From assembly GCA_012656075.1 (NCBI GenBank), contig JAAKBF010000382.1, positions 1-64,000 of the forward strand: a stretch of 64,000 nucleotides of DNA. The letters are read 5' to 3'. The stretch is from Phytophthora hibernalis (lineage: Eukaryota; Oomycota; Peronosporomycetes; Peronosporales; Peronosporaceae). The notes under the pieces were generated by a model. That model saw only the letters and a list, made by a program, of their open reading frames with translations, was not told the DNA's origin and ran no database searches. Shown here one piece after another: positions 1-10,947 of the stretch (position 1 is the first letter of the stretch; the number at the start of each line of letters is the position of its first letter). A program made the position numbers and the translations under genes.

Positions 1-919
1 CACCGTACAATACGTTGGTTGTGTTGTGATGAGACTGATGAAGGACGTTATGGTAGCTCAGGATGCGTTCGACGATTTCATCTTCCAGTTCGAAACAACC
101 CTGAACTACGAGGCCTTGTGGAGTCAAAGACAGCTAAGGAACAAACCGTTCTTGATCAGATTAACCAGCAACTTTTAAGTTGCGAGAGAATGTGGTGGGA
201 AACTGAAGTTCGCAACCAAGTCCGTCGTCACCAAGATGGAAAAAGACCTTGCCAAGCAGCGGCGACAGCGGCTAAGTTCCACACCCTGGAGCTAGTTCAG
301 TGCCTAGTAACGCACTCAATTGAAGTTAGTAGTTTTCAACAGCTACCAGACTGAGCAGAACAAAGCTTACCTCGTGGAATAGTCCCAGAAGATACTCCGT
401 GGACGTCTGCGAGTCGCCTCGATTGCTATGAGGTGATATCTTATTACTTCGTATATCAGAGTGTTGGAACTGCTATTTTGTTAACATATGCATGTACTTG
501 GAAGTACCGTATTTCGTGATGAATTCCCCATAAACAAGAAGAAAACAACTTTCTGATGAAAAGCCCTGCCCAGTGGATGATATCAATAAGCGGTTACTAC
601 AGCGGATCTTGCGGTGGCTGTATGAATTGACAAGCGGAGGATTGCGTCGTCTCGTTGGATATCATACTGATCGTACATTAGGATTTGATTTTGAGGTTTG
701 AAGTGCATGGTGCCGAGGACTTCCGGTGGTATGCATGAAACATCGTCAGATAAGTACTTACGTTCATGTTGGGATGACCGTTTGGAATTGCGTACAGCAA
801 CAGAAAATGATTCGCAACAATTATCGGAGTGTTCGGTGTGTGTAAGAGCTAGCAACCCACCTCAAGGAATCTCGAACTGTGAGTCTACACCACTGCTGCT
901 CAAGATGGCTTCAAGATAG
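1..919 (+). pseudogene. gene A 3' region, left copy
   Basis: This is the 3' part of a large host gene of unknown function, called gene A here. It begins inside a cysteine/histidine cluster containing CCDETDEG and SGCVRRFH, which resembles a small zinc-binding fold. It continues through an EINQQLL-like helical stretch, probable introns and a final exon around 600-919. The stretch is a direct repeat of 56,972-57,919, where the same reading is better kept and ends in QDGFKIEI. Small indels relative to that copy break the frame here, so this copy is probably dead. The 5' part lies outside the window. It converges on the minus-strand CRN locus that follows. Confidence 0.6.
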
Positions 920-1216
920 AAATATAAAGCGATCGTAATGGTATTTGGATCGGCATTGCCATCGTAGAGGTGTCGTCTCAATTGTTTGATCCGCAAGAGC
1001 TGATTGTCGTTTGAATTTGCCTCATTTAAGAGCTAAATGCGTCCATAACCACAGCTCCTTGCATGCAAACTACTGCGATTTCAACAACACTTCATCGAGG
1101 TTCTAATATCAGATGCAGTAAGGAAAGCGTAATACCGGTATTCGAAAATTGTAAGCCGAACACGAGCGAGATCGCCACTAATACTCAGGGTTTCGTTCTT
1201 TCCCCAATGGGCTAGG
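920..1216. other. intergenic spacer between gene A 3' end and CRN locus I
   Basis: This short AT-leaning stretch separates two convergent genes. It is shared with 57,920-58,214 apart from small indels. No coding sequence or RNA gene is evident. Confidence 0.5.
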
Positions 1217-3268
1217 CTACTGGAGCTGCATCAAATGCGCGCTTTTTCACGTGATTTTCTTCTGGGCAGGTCCCGCTTGATCGACAAGTTCCAAGACCAC
1301 GATCCTCAACATTGCCTATTTTAAAGGCCATCCAATTAGCCGGCTTGACCACAAAGTAGACAACCACACTCAGAAATCCTCATTTTTGCCTCTTGCAGTT
1401 TGAGTAGCACTCGGTAAAAATACAGCATTTTGAAATCATGCTGCGAAGATCAGGTCACCTGGATAAAAATGACTTTTCCTTGTTCCGCGTCGAAGTACGC
1501 GGCATCCCTCCTTGGTTCCACGCGATTGGCTGCAACCAGCTTTTATCTCCTTTGATCAGTGGTGTTGGTGCATCTCTACTTTGTCGCCCATTATAAAATT
1601 TCTCAGCGTCGGGTTTGTGCGTCTGCCTCTGAACTACCACGCGCGCATGAAGCTGGATCATCTCAGCAGCCACGCCCTCCATCTTGTCCCCGTCCTCGCA
1701 GATGATATCGTACGTGCCGTTCGGTGGCAGCACGAGATTATTCCGCAGTATGGCTCGATCTCGCCTATCAATTTGAATCTTTTGTCGGATCAAACGGAAG
1801 GACATTCGCTTGGGGCAGTTCATCTGAGGTCACGGTCGGCGTTAATTTCGTTGTGCGTTCGAACAGAAGCGAAAACAGCCATTCAAACAGATAACCGTCC
1901 ATCGAAGGATTATTTGACGCGTTGAGACGAGCTGCCAATTGCTCAATGACTTCCTTACCACCTTCCTTGCAAACAGTGATACCACAAATGAGCTAAGCGG
2001 GATCGTCCAAAATTCGGGCCATCACGCTGCATCCCATAGAGGTGTTGATTTCACCTTTATGAAAGCACCATTGCAGTACTTGATTAGGTTCGTCTTAATC
2101 TCAGCTCGTTCAATCGCTGTTTCCAGCACTTCTTTCACTCTCCACGTCGGGTATTCGAACATGAACCGGCACGAGCCTCCAGCATAGTAGAACTTTAAAT
2201 CAGCGGCGTGGGTCACATCTCGTCTTCGCTTACGTCTGCGATGTCGTCTTCGGCATTTACTTCAGAGATACTAGTTGCATCAAATTTGCTCTCGACCGTG
2301 GATCAGAAACTTGTTTGGTTGCTGATGGCATCAAATACTCGTCGCGGGTCCATGAATACATGCAAAAGTATTTAACCTTAGCTTTATCATCATCCTTGTG
2401 TTCTTTTTCCACCGTAGCCATCGAAGAACAAGTCAGAAATCGATCCGTTTTATTGAGCTGCATTTAGTTTCCAACAAGACTCCTCGTGACAGGATGTTTC
2501 CCTGTATCCATCGAGGCACAAGAAAAGCTTTTTGTAGGCAACACGTGGCACCTCAAACAATCTTAGATCCTCAATGATCAATATTGTTTGGCCCCCATGA
2601 CCAGGCAAGAATTGATATGAGTACTCAAGTGAATCCAAACAACGTTCCATTCGTCGCGATTCAATGAAGCCACGAAACTCAATGTACACACAGATTTGCC
2701 TGTTCCAGGGGGCCACAATGTGCCCTCGCGTCAGTTTCTCAACCACTTCATCTTCCAAAAATGTCAACAGCTCGTGAACGCCAGGGCGGCAGAACATCAT
2801 CAAGTCCCTACTCGATTTCAGACCACATTTATCCATCAACGCAGCCGGCAGCGTCCTGTACCTGTTATCCTGGGACGTAATAACCTCGGGGATATTCTCG
2901 AGCACTTCAACCCTCTTGGAACAAAACCGTTTGTTTGGTGAAAAATCATGAACCTCCACCAGCACGTGAACAGGTCCTCTCAAGCGAACATCTGGCCAAA
3001 CAGGGTCGGCTTGTTCAACTTCCGACGGCGCAGCTTCTTCATCTTCGATGTGTCAATTTTATTCTGCAGCATCTTGTCCAGGTCATCGTCGTCTGGCAGC
3101 CACGCCGCCCGCCGTCTTCGCCGGGAAGAGCTGCAGCTCGTCAGCAGGAAACTGATACATCTTCTCCTTTTTGATCGCCTTCTTCAACTCGAAACCTTCT
3201 GCCATCGTCGATCGTCGTCAAACGTGCCTGCCTGGCCTACGATCGCACACTCCAAGAGCTTTCACCAT
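1217..3268 (-). pseudogene. CRN: Crinkler (CRN) effector, NTPase-nuclease type, decayed copy I
   Basis: CRNs are modular oomycete effectors with a conserved N-terminal translocation region and a variable C-terminal domain acting in the host nucleus. Here the start region near 3,268 has the CRN opening, and around 3,135 the signature reads LQLFPAK, a change from LFLAK. A DDDDLDKML stretch of the linker and an HVLV motif near 2,970 follow. The C-terminal part is the P-loop NTPase plus restriction-like nuclease module seen intact-looking at 58,215-59,760, including the KLFLCLDGYRE Walker B segment. Many frameshifts, including one at the start codon region and one over the P-loop, mark it as a pseudogene. 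Its N-terminal part differs from that of copies II and III. Confidence 0.8.
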
Positions 3269-4440
3269 CTTTCCTCCACGCGGCAGATTCTAGAATGAGG
3301 AAGAACGAGGGAGAATTTCTGGGCGGAAAAAGACGGCGTGTCACATAGACTTCCAACCAATCATGAGACGCTTTCCTTGCGGTAAAACCTGTTCTATGGA
3401 ATATATCAGTGTTCCAAGATCTATTAATAGGGACGCGCTCTCTCGCTCTCAGCTGGAACATCTCAGTCGTCGAGCAGCTATTACAGCTGCAGGACTTGCT
3501 GATGCATTTTGTCGGGTTTCACAGGTTCGAGCACACGCAAATTCGTATACACACGAGTAGCGGTTGTTTTGCTCTTCGGAGGACTTCTGTCGGCACAACC
3601 GGCACTGAAGGACACGTCTCTGGTGATCGTGCATTATTGAAAGTCTCGATGGAATTATTGCTTCCTTGACCTCATGGAGCAGCTTTTTTCTTCAGCATAG
3701 GTGAGGTAGTAGTCATTGTGAGTTTCTGCTTCTGCAGCAGTAGTTCGTGCTTCATCTTGAAAGAAGCTCGCACTCTTGTTCTCTGTGTCCAAATCTTCGT
3801 CCACCGATGAAACATCTCCTTTAGTAGTCGCTGCTGGGAATGGCCAAACATCAGTTTGCCCAGCTCGGCTCGCCAAGTCGCATACGAAGTGCTCGACGAC
3901 GTTTCCTCTGCAACACACTCACTTCCCTCTTGAAAACTCGTTCTTGCTCTAACTGCTTGATTTTAGTCTCCAGCCGAACAATTTCGCGCTCACTGCACTC
4001 TACCAACGCCCGTCGCACGATCGAATCGGTTAGCATCGCGAAGTACTCGGTATGAAGCCGATCACGGAGATAGGACGTTCTAAAGCGCTGCACTCGATTG
4101 TGAAGCACTTCCGAGTCGATGGTAGCATTCAATTTGTGTACTCGTTTGTGCTTCAGCACGGCTTCTCCTTATCCTGAATAGCACGAGAAAGCGACGTATC
4201 TGCTTCTTCAATCCGCTTTCTGCACTTGTCAGCGTATTCTCTCTTGGACTTGGCATCATTAACAACATGCTCCCTTTCTTCTTGGATTCGCTAGACTTCA
4301 GGTTCCATTAGCTTTAGATTTTGTTCAAGTGGTAGTGTTCGGTGTTCCCAAAACTTGGCTCTTTCAATAGCGTCCATCCACTCTACCTCCAAGTGTGTAG
4401 AATGTCTCCACTGTCGCGATCATTCGTTCCTGCACCATTT

Positions 4441-5871
4441 TCATCTCAAAGGTTCTGCGATTTTCCGCTGCAACCTGTTGAGCCTCACGCAGTTTATCAG
4501 CCAGACGACTAGCCTCGATTTCGGCTGTAACTTTGCCGTGTACCAACTGATCAGCGAGGTATTTTCAAACTGACGCTCCAGTGCTTCAGCTAAAGCCTCG
4601 GCGATTTCTTTCTCGCGGATCTGCATCGACAACTCGTCTTCGGTCTTCATTTGCCTCCATTCACGATGTAAGCGATGCTGTTCGTTCTTTCCCAACTTAA
4701 TCTCAAGACGACGAGCGGCTTTGTCATTCACGCGATTCCTATCTTCGACCATTCTCGAGTACTTCGACTTCATAGCCTCGAGCTCAAGCTGTCGAATGTA
4801 TTCCTTCATCTCCATCTCGGCGTTTGTCATCGCCTTCCTCTCCTGCATGCAAAGCACTATTTCTTCGACGTAGAATTTCCGACACAAACGTTCTTCGGCC
4901 AGCATTTCCTTGCGTCGAGCCTCGTGTAGAAGTCTATCTCCCTCTGCAAGGCGTCGAAGTTCTTCACGTCGTGCCATTTCATTTCGAACTAACTGCAGCT
5001 TCGCAAACTTTCAAACGAAGAAGTTCTTCAGCTTCGTGTTTCGTCTCCTGAAGCCGCTCTTCGCAGAGCACTTTGATGGTATCCCTAACAATTCACGAAA
5101 TACCTCACGTGTTAAAAGTTTCCACTGCAATAGCGTCCGTTCACGTTTACTCTCCTGCCTCAGTTGATTCTCCTTCGCTAGCAGAGCTTGCTCAATGCTA
5201 GCCATGGCCAAACGTTTTTCACTAGCTCGAGCAACTCGTTTAGCATCGAGACGACTAGGACGTTGTGAAAGTGGTCGTCGTATTCGAGAATGGTATACTC
5301 GACCTAGTCGCTGAAGCTTCATCGCCTCTTTATGAGCAGATTCGAGACTAGTTTTTCGTCCCTCCATCTCGTACACCAACTGAGACTCTAACTCATCTTG
5401 ACAAATCACCTTTGTCAGTAGGACTTCCTCAACTTCTTTCTTCGCACGCCACGCTATTATTTCGCGAATTTGCTTCTCTTCAATCTCCATTTTGCGACGT
5501 TCGGAGACTTCCATCTCTCGCTCTATTCGCACAAAATTGTGTGTTCTGTCATCTTCATCGGCCATAGTAAAGCACTCTTCCTCCCTGTACATGGCTTCGT
5601 AGGCTAGAATCTCGTCCATGGGAATGTAAAGTGTTGCTTCCCAGTGTAATGGTGTCACCACGCAGCTATCCTTCACTCGATAGTACTTTACCTTGACAAA
5701 CCCATACTTTGTTCGCAGAATCGAGTTCTGCGTCCGGCAGTAAAGTCGATTCATCAACTCGTCGACTTTGTTGCGTTCTCCAACAGCTTTCTCAAGTCGT
5801 TCCTTTGAAGTCACAACCTGTTGAGCGACGAACTCAAATTCGGCTTTAATACGTTGGAAGACAGCGTTCAT
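4441..5871 (-). pseudogene. gene A coiled-coil exons (longest open segments)
   Basis: Two nearly adjacent open stretches, 5,011-5,871 (286 codons) and 4,441-4,977 (178 codons), hold the best preserved part of gene A. The first opens with helices, passes a more globular patch (YGFVKVKYYRVKDS and LHWEATLYIPMDE) and then becomes Arg/Glu/Lys-rich coiled coil. The second is coiled coil throughout, with EMKEYIRQLELEAMKSKY as a typical segment. A frameshift near 4,990 separates them. The same protein segments recur at 60,987-62,336, supporting their coding origin. No enzyme motif was seen. Confidence 0.65.
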
Positions 5872-6239
5872 CTCATCACTACTTTTGATAAGCGCAGGAG
5901 CGTGACACTCGGAGAACTCAGCTTCTTCTTCGACACCTTCAATCGCGTAGTATGCCGCCTAAACAGCCGAATGAGATTAGTTGTCCTCAACCTACATCAG
6001 AGTTCAATGGAGCGTACCTCTCGTTTTTAGTTGCGGTTAGTCTCGTTTTCGCTTCCTTTAAGTTCTTCAATACTGCTTCATCTTCTTCAATCAGAGCCAC
6101 AGTTCGCGCATGATCAGCTTCGATTAGAGGTACCTTCCTCAGTACGGTCTCATTTTCGAGCTGGACGTTCTCTAAAAGGGCACGCTACACATTCAATGAT
6201 AAGCGTGAGTATTAGTGTAGTCATTGCCAATCACTTCAT

Positions 6240-6790
6240 ATTACCTGTATCCCAAGTCGATTAGTGCACTCTGCATGCTGGCCGAAGATCTGTTGAATGC
6301 GAAAATTGAAATTGCGAAGCCGTCCATAGAAGAGAATTTCGTCCTGGTGCGATGCCCGATGAATATCCTGGACCAATCGTGGATACAATGGGTCCGAGCT
6401 GTCAGCATTTCCGAGCAGTGTCCGCGATTAATTCCATGGCGGTAGTTAAAGTCGCCAATAGACTTGGGGTCCAAGCGATCATACAGCATGGCTTCCTGTT
6501 CTTCTATCGATCGAGCCTCTTTCTCAAGCCGGAGACGTTCATTCTCAACCTTACATAGATGGTCTGCATCTTTGAACTGAAAGGCGATGCCACCACTCGT
6601 TTGTGCGCGGTGAATTCGGACATCCTCATCGCGTTCTGTGTCTCCTCCTCGAGCTTGGTCGGGGTGGGGTCATCACACGATTTGGACATTTCTTTCCCAC
6701 ACTTCTTGCACTTCAAGCCGAAGTCATACTTCGTACCCCACGCTTTCAGCTCGAGATGCTCGCACTTGAAGACTTGTTCAATTGCAGCTT
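6240..6790 (-). pseudogene. gene A segment with a Cys-rich zinc-ribbon-like patch
   Basis: The minus strand encodes a patch with FKCEHLELKAWG followed by LKCKKCGKEMSKSC, giving four to five cysteines in CxH/CxxC spacing, as in small zinc ribbons. It is followed, after a frameshift near 6,530, by an acidic helical stretch ending in DRLDPKSIGDFN. It belongs to gene A by orientation and position. This part is missing from the right copy, which has lost about 2.9 kb here. The zinc-binding role is inferred from spacing only. Confidence 0.45.
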
Positions 6791-7610
6791 GAAAGCTTCA
6801 TGATGCGGAACGCAGAAAGCGGGCAGATAAAGGCTATGGAGATAGTGAGCGCGGACAACGCTGCACGGTAAACGTGTTGCGTGTGCATCTTGCGCCATGG
6901 CCTCCTCTCAGAAGAGTCCTCTTGTCTTGCTTGAAGTGACAATATCAAGAACGCAGCTCGGCGTCGTCCTCCAATCAGCCCAGACACCGTCTTGACCCGA
7001 GACTGCTCACGATTACGAGACTCATTGACCTCCTTCATGAGTTCTCCCTCTTGTCGGATCCTGAACTCTCGCTCCTTTCGATCTTTGATCCGCTTGTTAA
7101 CAACGCGCTTTGTTTTTCGTTCCCAAGTTTTTCTCACTAACGCTAATTTTCCTTGGACAAACTGTCGAGCAAAGTTCTCCTTTTCCTCATTCACCACCGC
7201 CTCAGAAGCTCCAGCGGCTTGTTGTCCGAGTACGTTTAGTTTTCTCTGCACTTGAAAATCAATCTGGGAGGAAATATTCTCATTGTATGTCGTCAATCGA
7301 ATAGCGTCTGCGTAAAGCAACTTTTCTCTGCGTGCTAGCTCACGCCGCAACTGTTGAGACAGGAACTCATCTTCCTTGGCTTCTAGGATAGCAGACTCGT
7401 TCTCCTCCTGAATATTCTTCTGTGTTTCTTGTTGCAACTGCTCAATTTTTGCATTTTTCGCAACCAGAGAACTCGAGCTTCTGCCTCTTCCTTGCGTTTA
7501 CGACGAGTGCCTAGCACATGAGCTAGCCAAGAAAACTGCGTTTGCGTTGTCCAGGTGAAACCATTCCATCTTCTCATGTGTTACTGTCCGTCATATCTTC
7601 GAGTTGCTGG

Positions 7611-10071
7611 AAGGACCACATAGCTAACATGAAGTCAGTAAGGTCGTAGCGGGATAGCAAACTTTTTGTACGAACCTTATGCATAATATGGAGTTTTGTT
7701 CGTGCTTCACGCCACTCATATCGAACTCCGACAATCATGGTCTCTTTCCAGTGCTCCCCAGCCATAGTCATTGTAGTTTGAGATTTGAAGCTGCAGTAGT
7801 CGCCTAGAAACCTCTGTACTGTCAGTCTCTTTGGTTCCATTAACGCAGATTTTCGTGCTTGAAACTCCATCCTGCAGCCGAAACGCGTTAGAATTTCTAG
7901 TACCTAGCCGAAGGTAAGAAGGGCACAACCCACCTTGACTCTTTTTCTCTGTCCATGTATCGAAGAATCAACCACGATCGGAGGAGTGCCAGCAGCCAAC
8001 ATCTCACTTTCACTGACCCTTCCTTGCCGAATAGCAATGCTATAATCGATTTGTACTGCGATCTACATGTAGTTGTGTACGCATAGATTAGTCAGTATTC
8101 AACCAAACATGTTGACGGACAACAGCTCGTACCTCCTTTTTAATCTCAGCACGTAGCATGTTCACATACTCGGCCCGTTTGAACCGCTGGAAATGGCCGT
8201 GAAATCAAGTAGAGTCCCACATTTTCGTTTTGCTTCTCTCCACTTGGATCAACTCTTGTAGAAGTTCTGTCGCCCGCTGACTACTTGTCTTCTTTGACTG
8301 CATTCGCATCGTCTTGACCATCTCCGAGACAGTGTTTCTCTCTTTGGAGAAGCCGCACGCGGTTTTCCTCTTCTCGACAATCTTCTAATCGCTCTTCATA
8401 TCTGACCATGTTGTTTATCACGTAGCGATGCAACTTGCGTTTGGGGTCATTGATACCTCGATGGGAAATCTCCAAACTAAAACAGAGACGTATGCCTGGA
8501 AAATCAAAAGTCAAGTTGTCTCCAGTTCGCTGAACCTACACGTACACAGTTGAAAGAGTAAACTATTAGTCCACGATTGTTCGCTCCTAGAGAATTTGGA
8601 CACCTTATCCCATACTTTGCCACCAAAATCTCGAAACGTGTGCTGCTGCAAGGAGTCCATTTCAGGACCAACGTATAATTTCCAATCTTCCGATAGTACT
8701 GGGAGCTGTTCAGGGTCCTCCAGGTCATCTTCCGTGTTCGTGTCGTTGACAATAAGCGCAGTTCTTTGAATACCGACGCTCATTTGAATTTTGTAGAAAC
8801 AGCGCTTTGGGAGATGGAAACACCCTGTGATCTTCCGGTTGTCTCTCCTTCAGCCAGCATTATTCCATTTTGTTCAACAGAGTACGTCAAACCCATTGAT
8901 TTCTTTGGCATTAGATGACTCCACCACTCGATTTGACCCTTCAAAGGGAAAATACATGGCCGTAACCTGTTACCATCTTGCTACAGCATGGAGAGACGTT
9001 AGTATACCGACCATTTCCAGCAATATGGTCCACTATATGGCACTCACATGGTACTTCTGGATGGCGTGGACGATGTCACCGCGGAGTGTGGTGGTCTGGA
9101 GCTCAAGTAGCGATCTCTGACTTTGACCAGACGTGCTTTGGCGCTGTCTAACTCCTGTTCAGCTAATGATCGAAACTCATTTACTTTCCAACTTTCGATA
9201 GCTTGCATCTTTGCTTTTGTAATGCTCATTCGCAGGAGCAACAGCACTCTTCAAAATCTCAAACTTGCTCTCCATTGTAACTTGATTCAGTAGTTGCGTA
9301 GGGTTGATGAGGGGGTTGGGAACCTGGATTGGTATTTCACTCACTGCTTGGACTGTATCAAGTACCACACCCTGTTGCTGAAAGATGGCTTTTCCAACTA
9401 TCACAGGAAGGTCATGGCGCTCTTTTTCGATCGAACCAAACTGCGCCTGAGCCTCATATAGTTTTCTTCCGCTTCTCTCAGCAACGGCAGAAAGGACGCT
9501 TCCGATCGGTGGATGATTGCCGTTCGCTTTTGAATGTTTGCGATTCGCGAGTCTAAATCGCCAAGCTGCTTCATGTAGACTGCTCGGCGCGTCACTAACG
9601 TGTGGAACTGCTGCTTTTCAAGCTCGGATGGGTCTCGTCGCGGTGGACCTGCAAGTTCCTCATTCAAATTGTCCCGCTCCGCACTTACTTGCTTAATCTC
9701 TTGAATCACGTGATCCTTTCGTTCGAGAATTGTCCTCATGTCGAGTCCCAGGTTTGTTTTCGCCTGATCCACTTGCTCCAGCTTCTCACGTAACATCGAC
9801 ACCTTGGACTGAATTTCCAAGAGCCCAATGCGTTTCTGCTCGTTCTCAAGGATAAACCCCCGCGACGTCGAAATCGCTACCGTGTGCTCGTCTGGTTTAC
9901 ACATCAGAATGATGAGCATTATCTTTCGATCAAAATTAAAAATTAAAACCCACTATCTCAAGAACTACTTTGTAACCCCACGTACCAAGACCCGTACGAT
10001 GTCCTCCATCTGTAGCCGAGTTCCATTCCCCCGCTCGAAAGCTGTATCGAATATCCCAATAGACGAAGTGG
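7611..10071 (-). repeat. left arm of a large inverted duplication
   Basis: This ~2.46-kb arm is the reverse complement of 10,948-13,421, with scattered substitutions and small indels. The inner end lies at a gtggt/ccc boundary at 10,071 and 10,948. The outer end is at about 7,611, where the right copy stops at 13,421 next to Copia debris. Both arms carry the same gene A exons in opposite directions. The differences between arms argue against a pure assembly mirror. Confidence 0.85.
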
Positions 10072-10947
10072 TTTGAAGGCGTTCAAATGCCTGCTCAGCA
10101 TCCACACTTTCCTCTTCCTCGACGATACGCATTTCTTCCTTCATGTCCTCCACTTTCCTGTCAAACTCCTCCTTTCGCTCTCGCTCATGCATCTGCTGCT
10201 GCGCGAATTCTCGCGCTTCCACGAGTTGTTTCTGCCAGAATTTCATGTTTCGCTGTCGACGTTGTACCAGCCAATTCTCCGCTTTCTGCTCTTTTTCCTG
10301 CTGTAGACGATGTTTCTCCTTCATCGCCTTGTCAATCCGTTCACGACGACGTTCCTGATTTCTTCTTACGCTTTTTCCTGCTCTATCCTGCTCGCTTCGG
10401 CTTTCAACTCTTGAAAGCGGTTCAGAAGAGGAGCGTGGCGTGTATTTCGCTTCTTTAGTCCAAAACGGAGCTCCTCCTCCATAATACGAGCATCCTTCAT
10501 CTCTTCTGCAACACGTTGATGAATCTGTGAGTACTTTTGCGTCTCGGCATCCCTTTCATGGACGTGAGCAACATGTTGACGCATCAATCTACGACGTCGT
10601 AATGGAGGCAGCTCTGCATACTTCCAGGCCGTAGTCAACGCCTTTTCCCGTCTTTAATTGCCGTCTCTTAAAGTGTTGAGCAGCTTCCTTCGCTTGATCC
10701 ACGAGAGGTCCGAGCACCTGATAACCCTTTATAAGTTCCTGTTTATCTGCCAAGTCATCTTCATCTTCCTCCTCTTCGTGACCTTCCTCTTCTTCATCCC
10801 AAAGTTCTACATGATGAGAAAGTACACAAGAGTTAGAGTGAGTATCTGTAAGACAACAAAAAGCAAAACTACCGTACTGATCATCTTGTCCATCGTGAAA
10901 TCCTGTGCCGCTCGTCCTCGAGAAACCCACTCAACCAAAGCTTCCTC
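10072..10947 (-). pseudogene. spacer of the inverted duplication: 5' gene A exons
   Basis: The 0.88-kb unique spacer holds the upstream part of gene A on the minus strand. An exon ending in DFTMDKMIST is followed by a probable intron with a 5' GT and a 3' AG near 10,810. The next exon starts ELWDEEEEG and is strongly acidic (DDLADKQELIKGYQ), then runs into Arg/Glu-rich coiled coil (LRRRRLMRQHVAHVHERD). The exon reading out of the spacer into the right arm begins exactly at the duplication boundary, so the true start of gene A is lost here. Confidence 0.55.

Larger units (their letters stand above)
3449..10947 (-). pseudogene. gene A, large coiled-coil protein, main left copy
   Basis: This long decayed multi-exon gene encodes almost continuous charged coiled coil. 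From the 5' side it has an acidic exon (10,600-10,800), a charged helical region (9,965-10,638), helical segments at 9,177-9,919, a DWKLYVGPEMD exon (8,511-8,783), more helices (6,778-8,500), a Cys-rich patch near 6,700 and helices down to 3,851. It ends with a CRLCRQ...HPGTY-like cysteine cluster near 3,560. The 5' end is cut at the inverted-duplication boundary (10,947) and the 3' end is replaced by unrelated residues just before the CRN promoter. The overall look recalls axonemal or cytoskeletal coiled-coil proteins, but I do not recognise the family. Frameshifts are frequent. Confidence 0.6.

Noticed and set aside
10087..10458. Open frames on the plus strand opposite gene A exons
   Set aside because: They are Ser/Phe/Leu-rich antisense shadows of Glu/Arg-rich coiled coil and show no family features.
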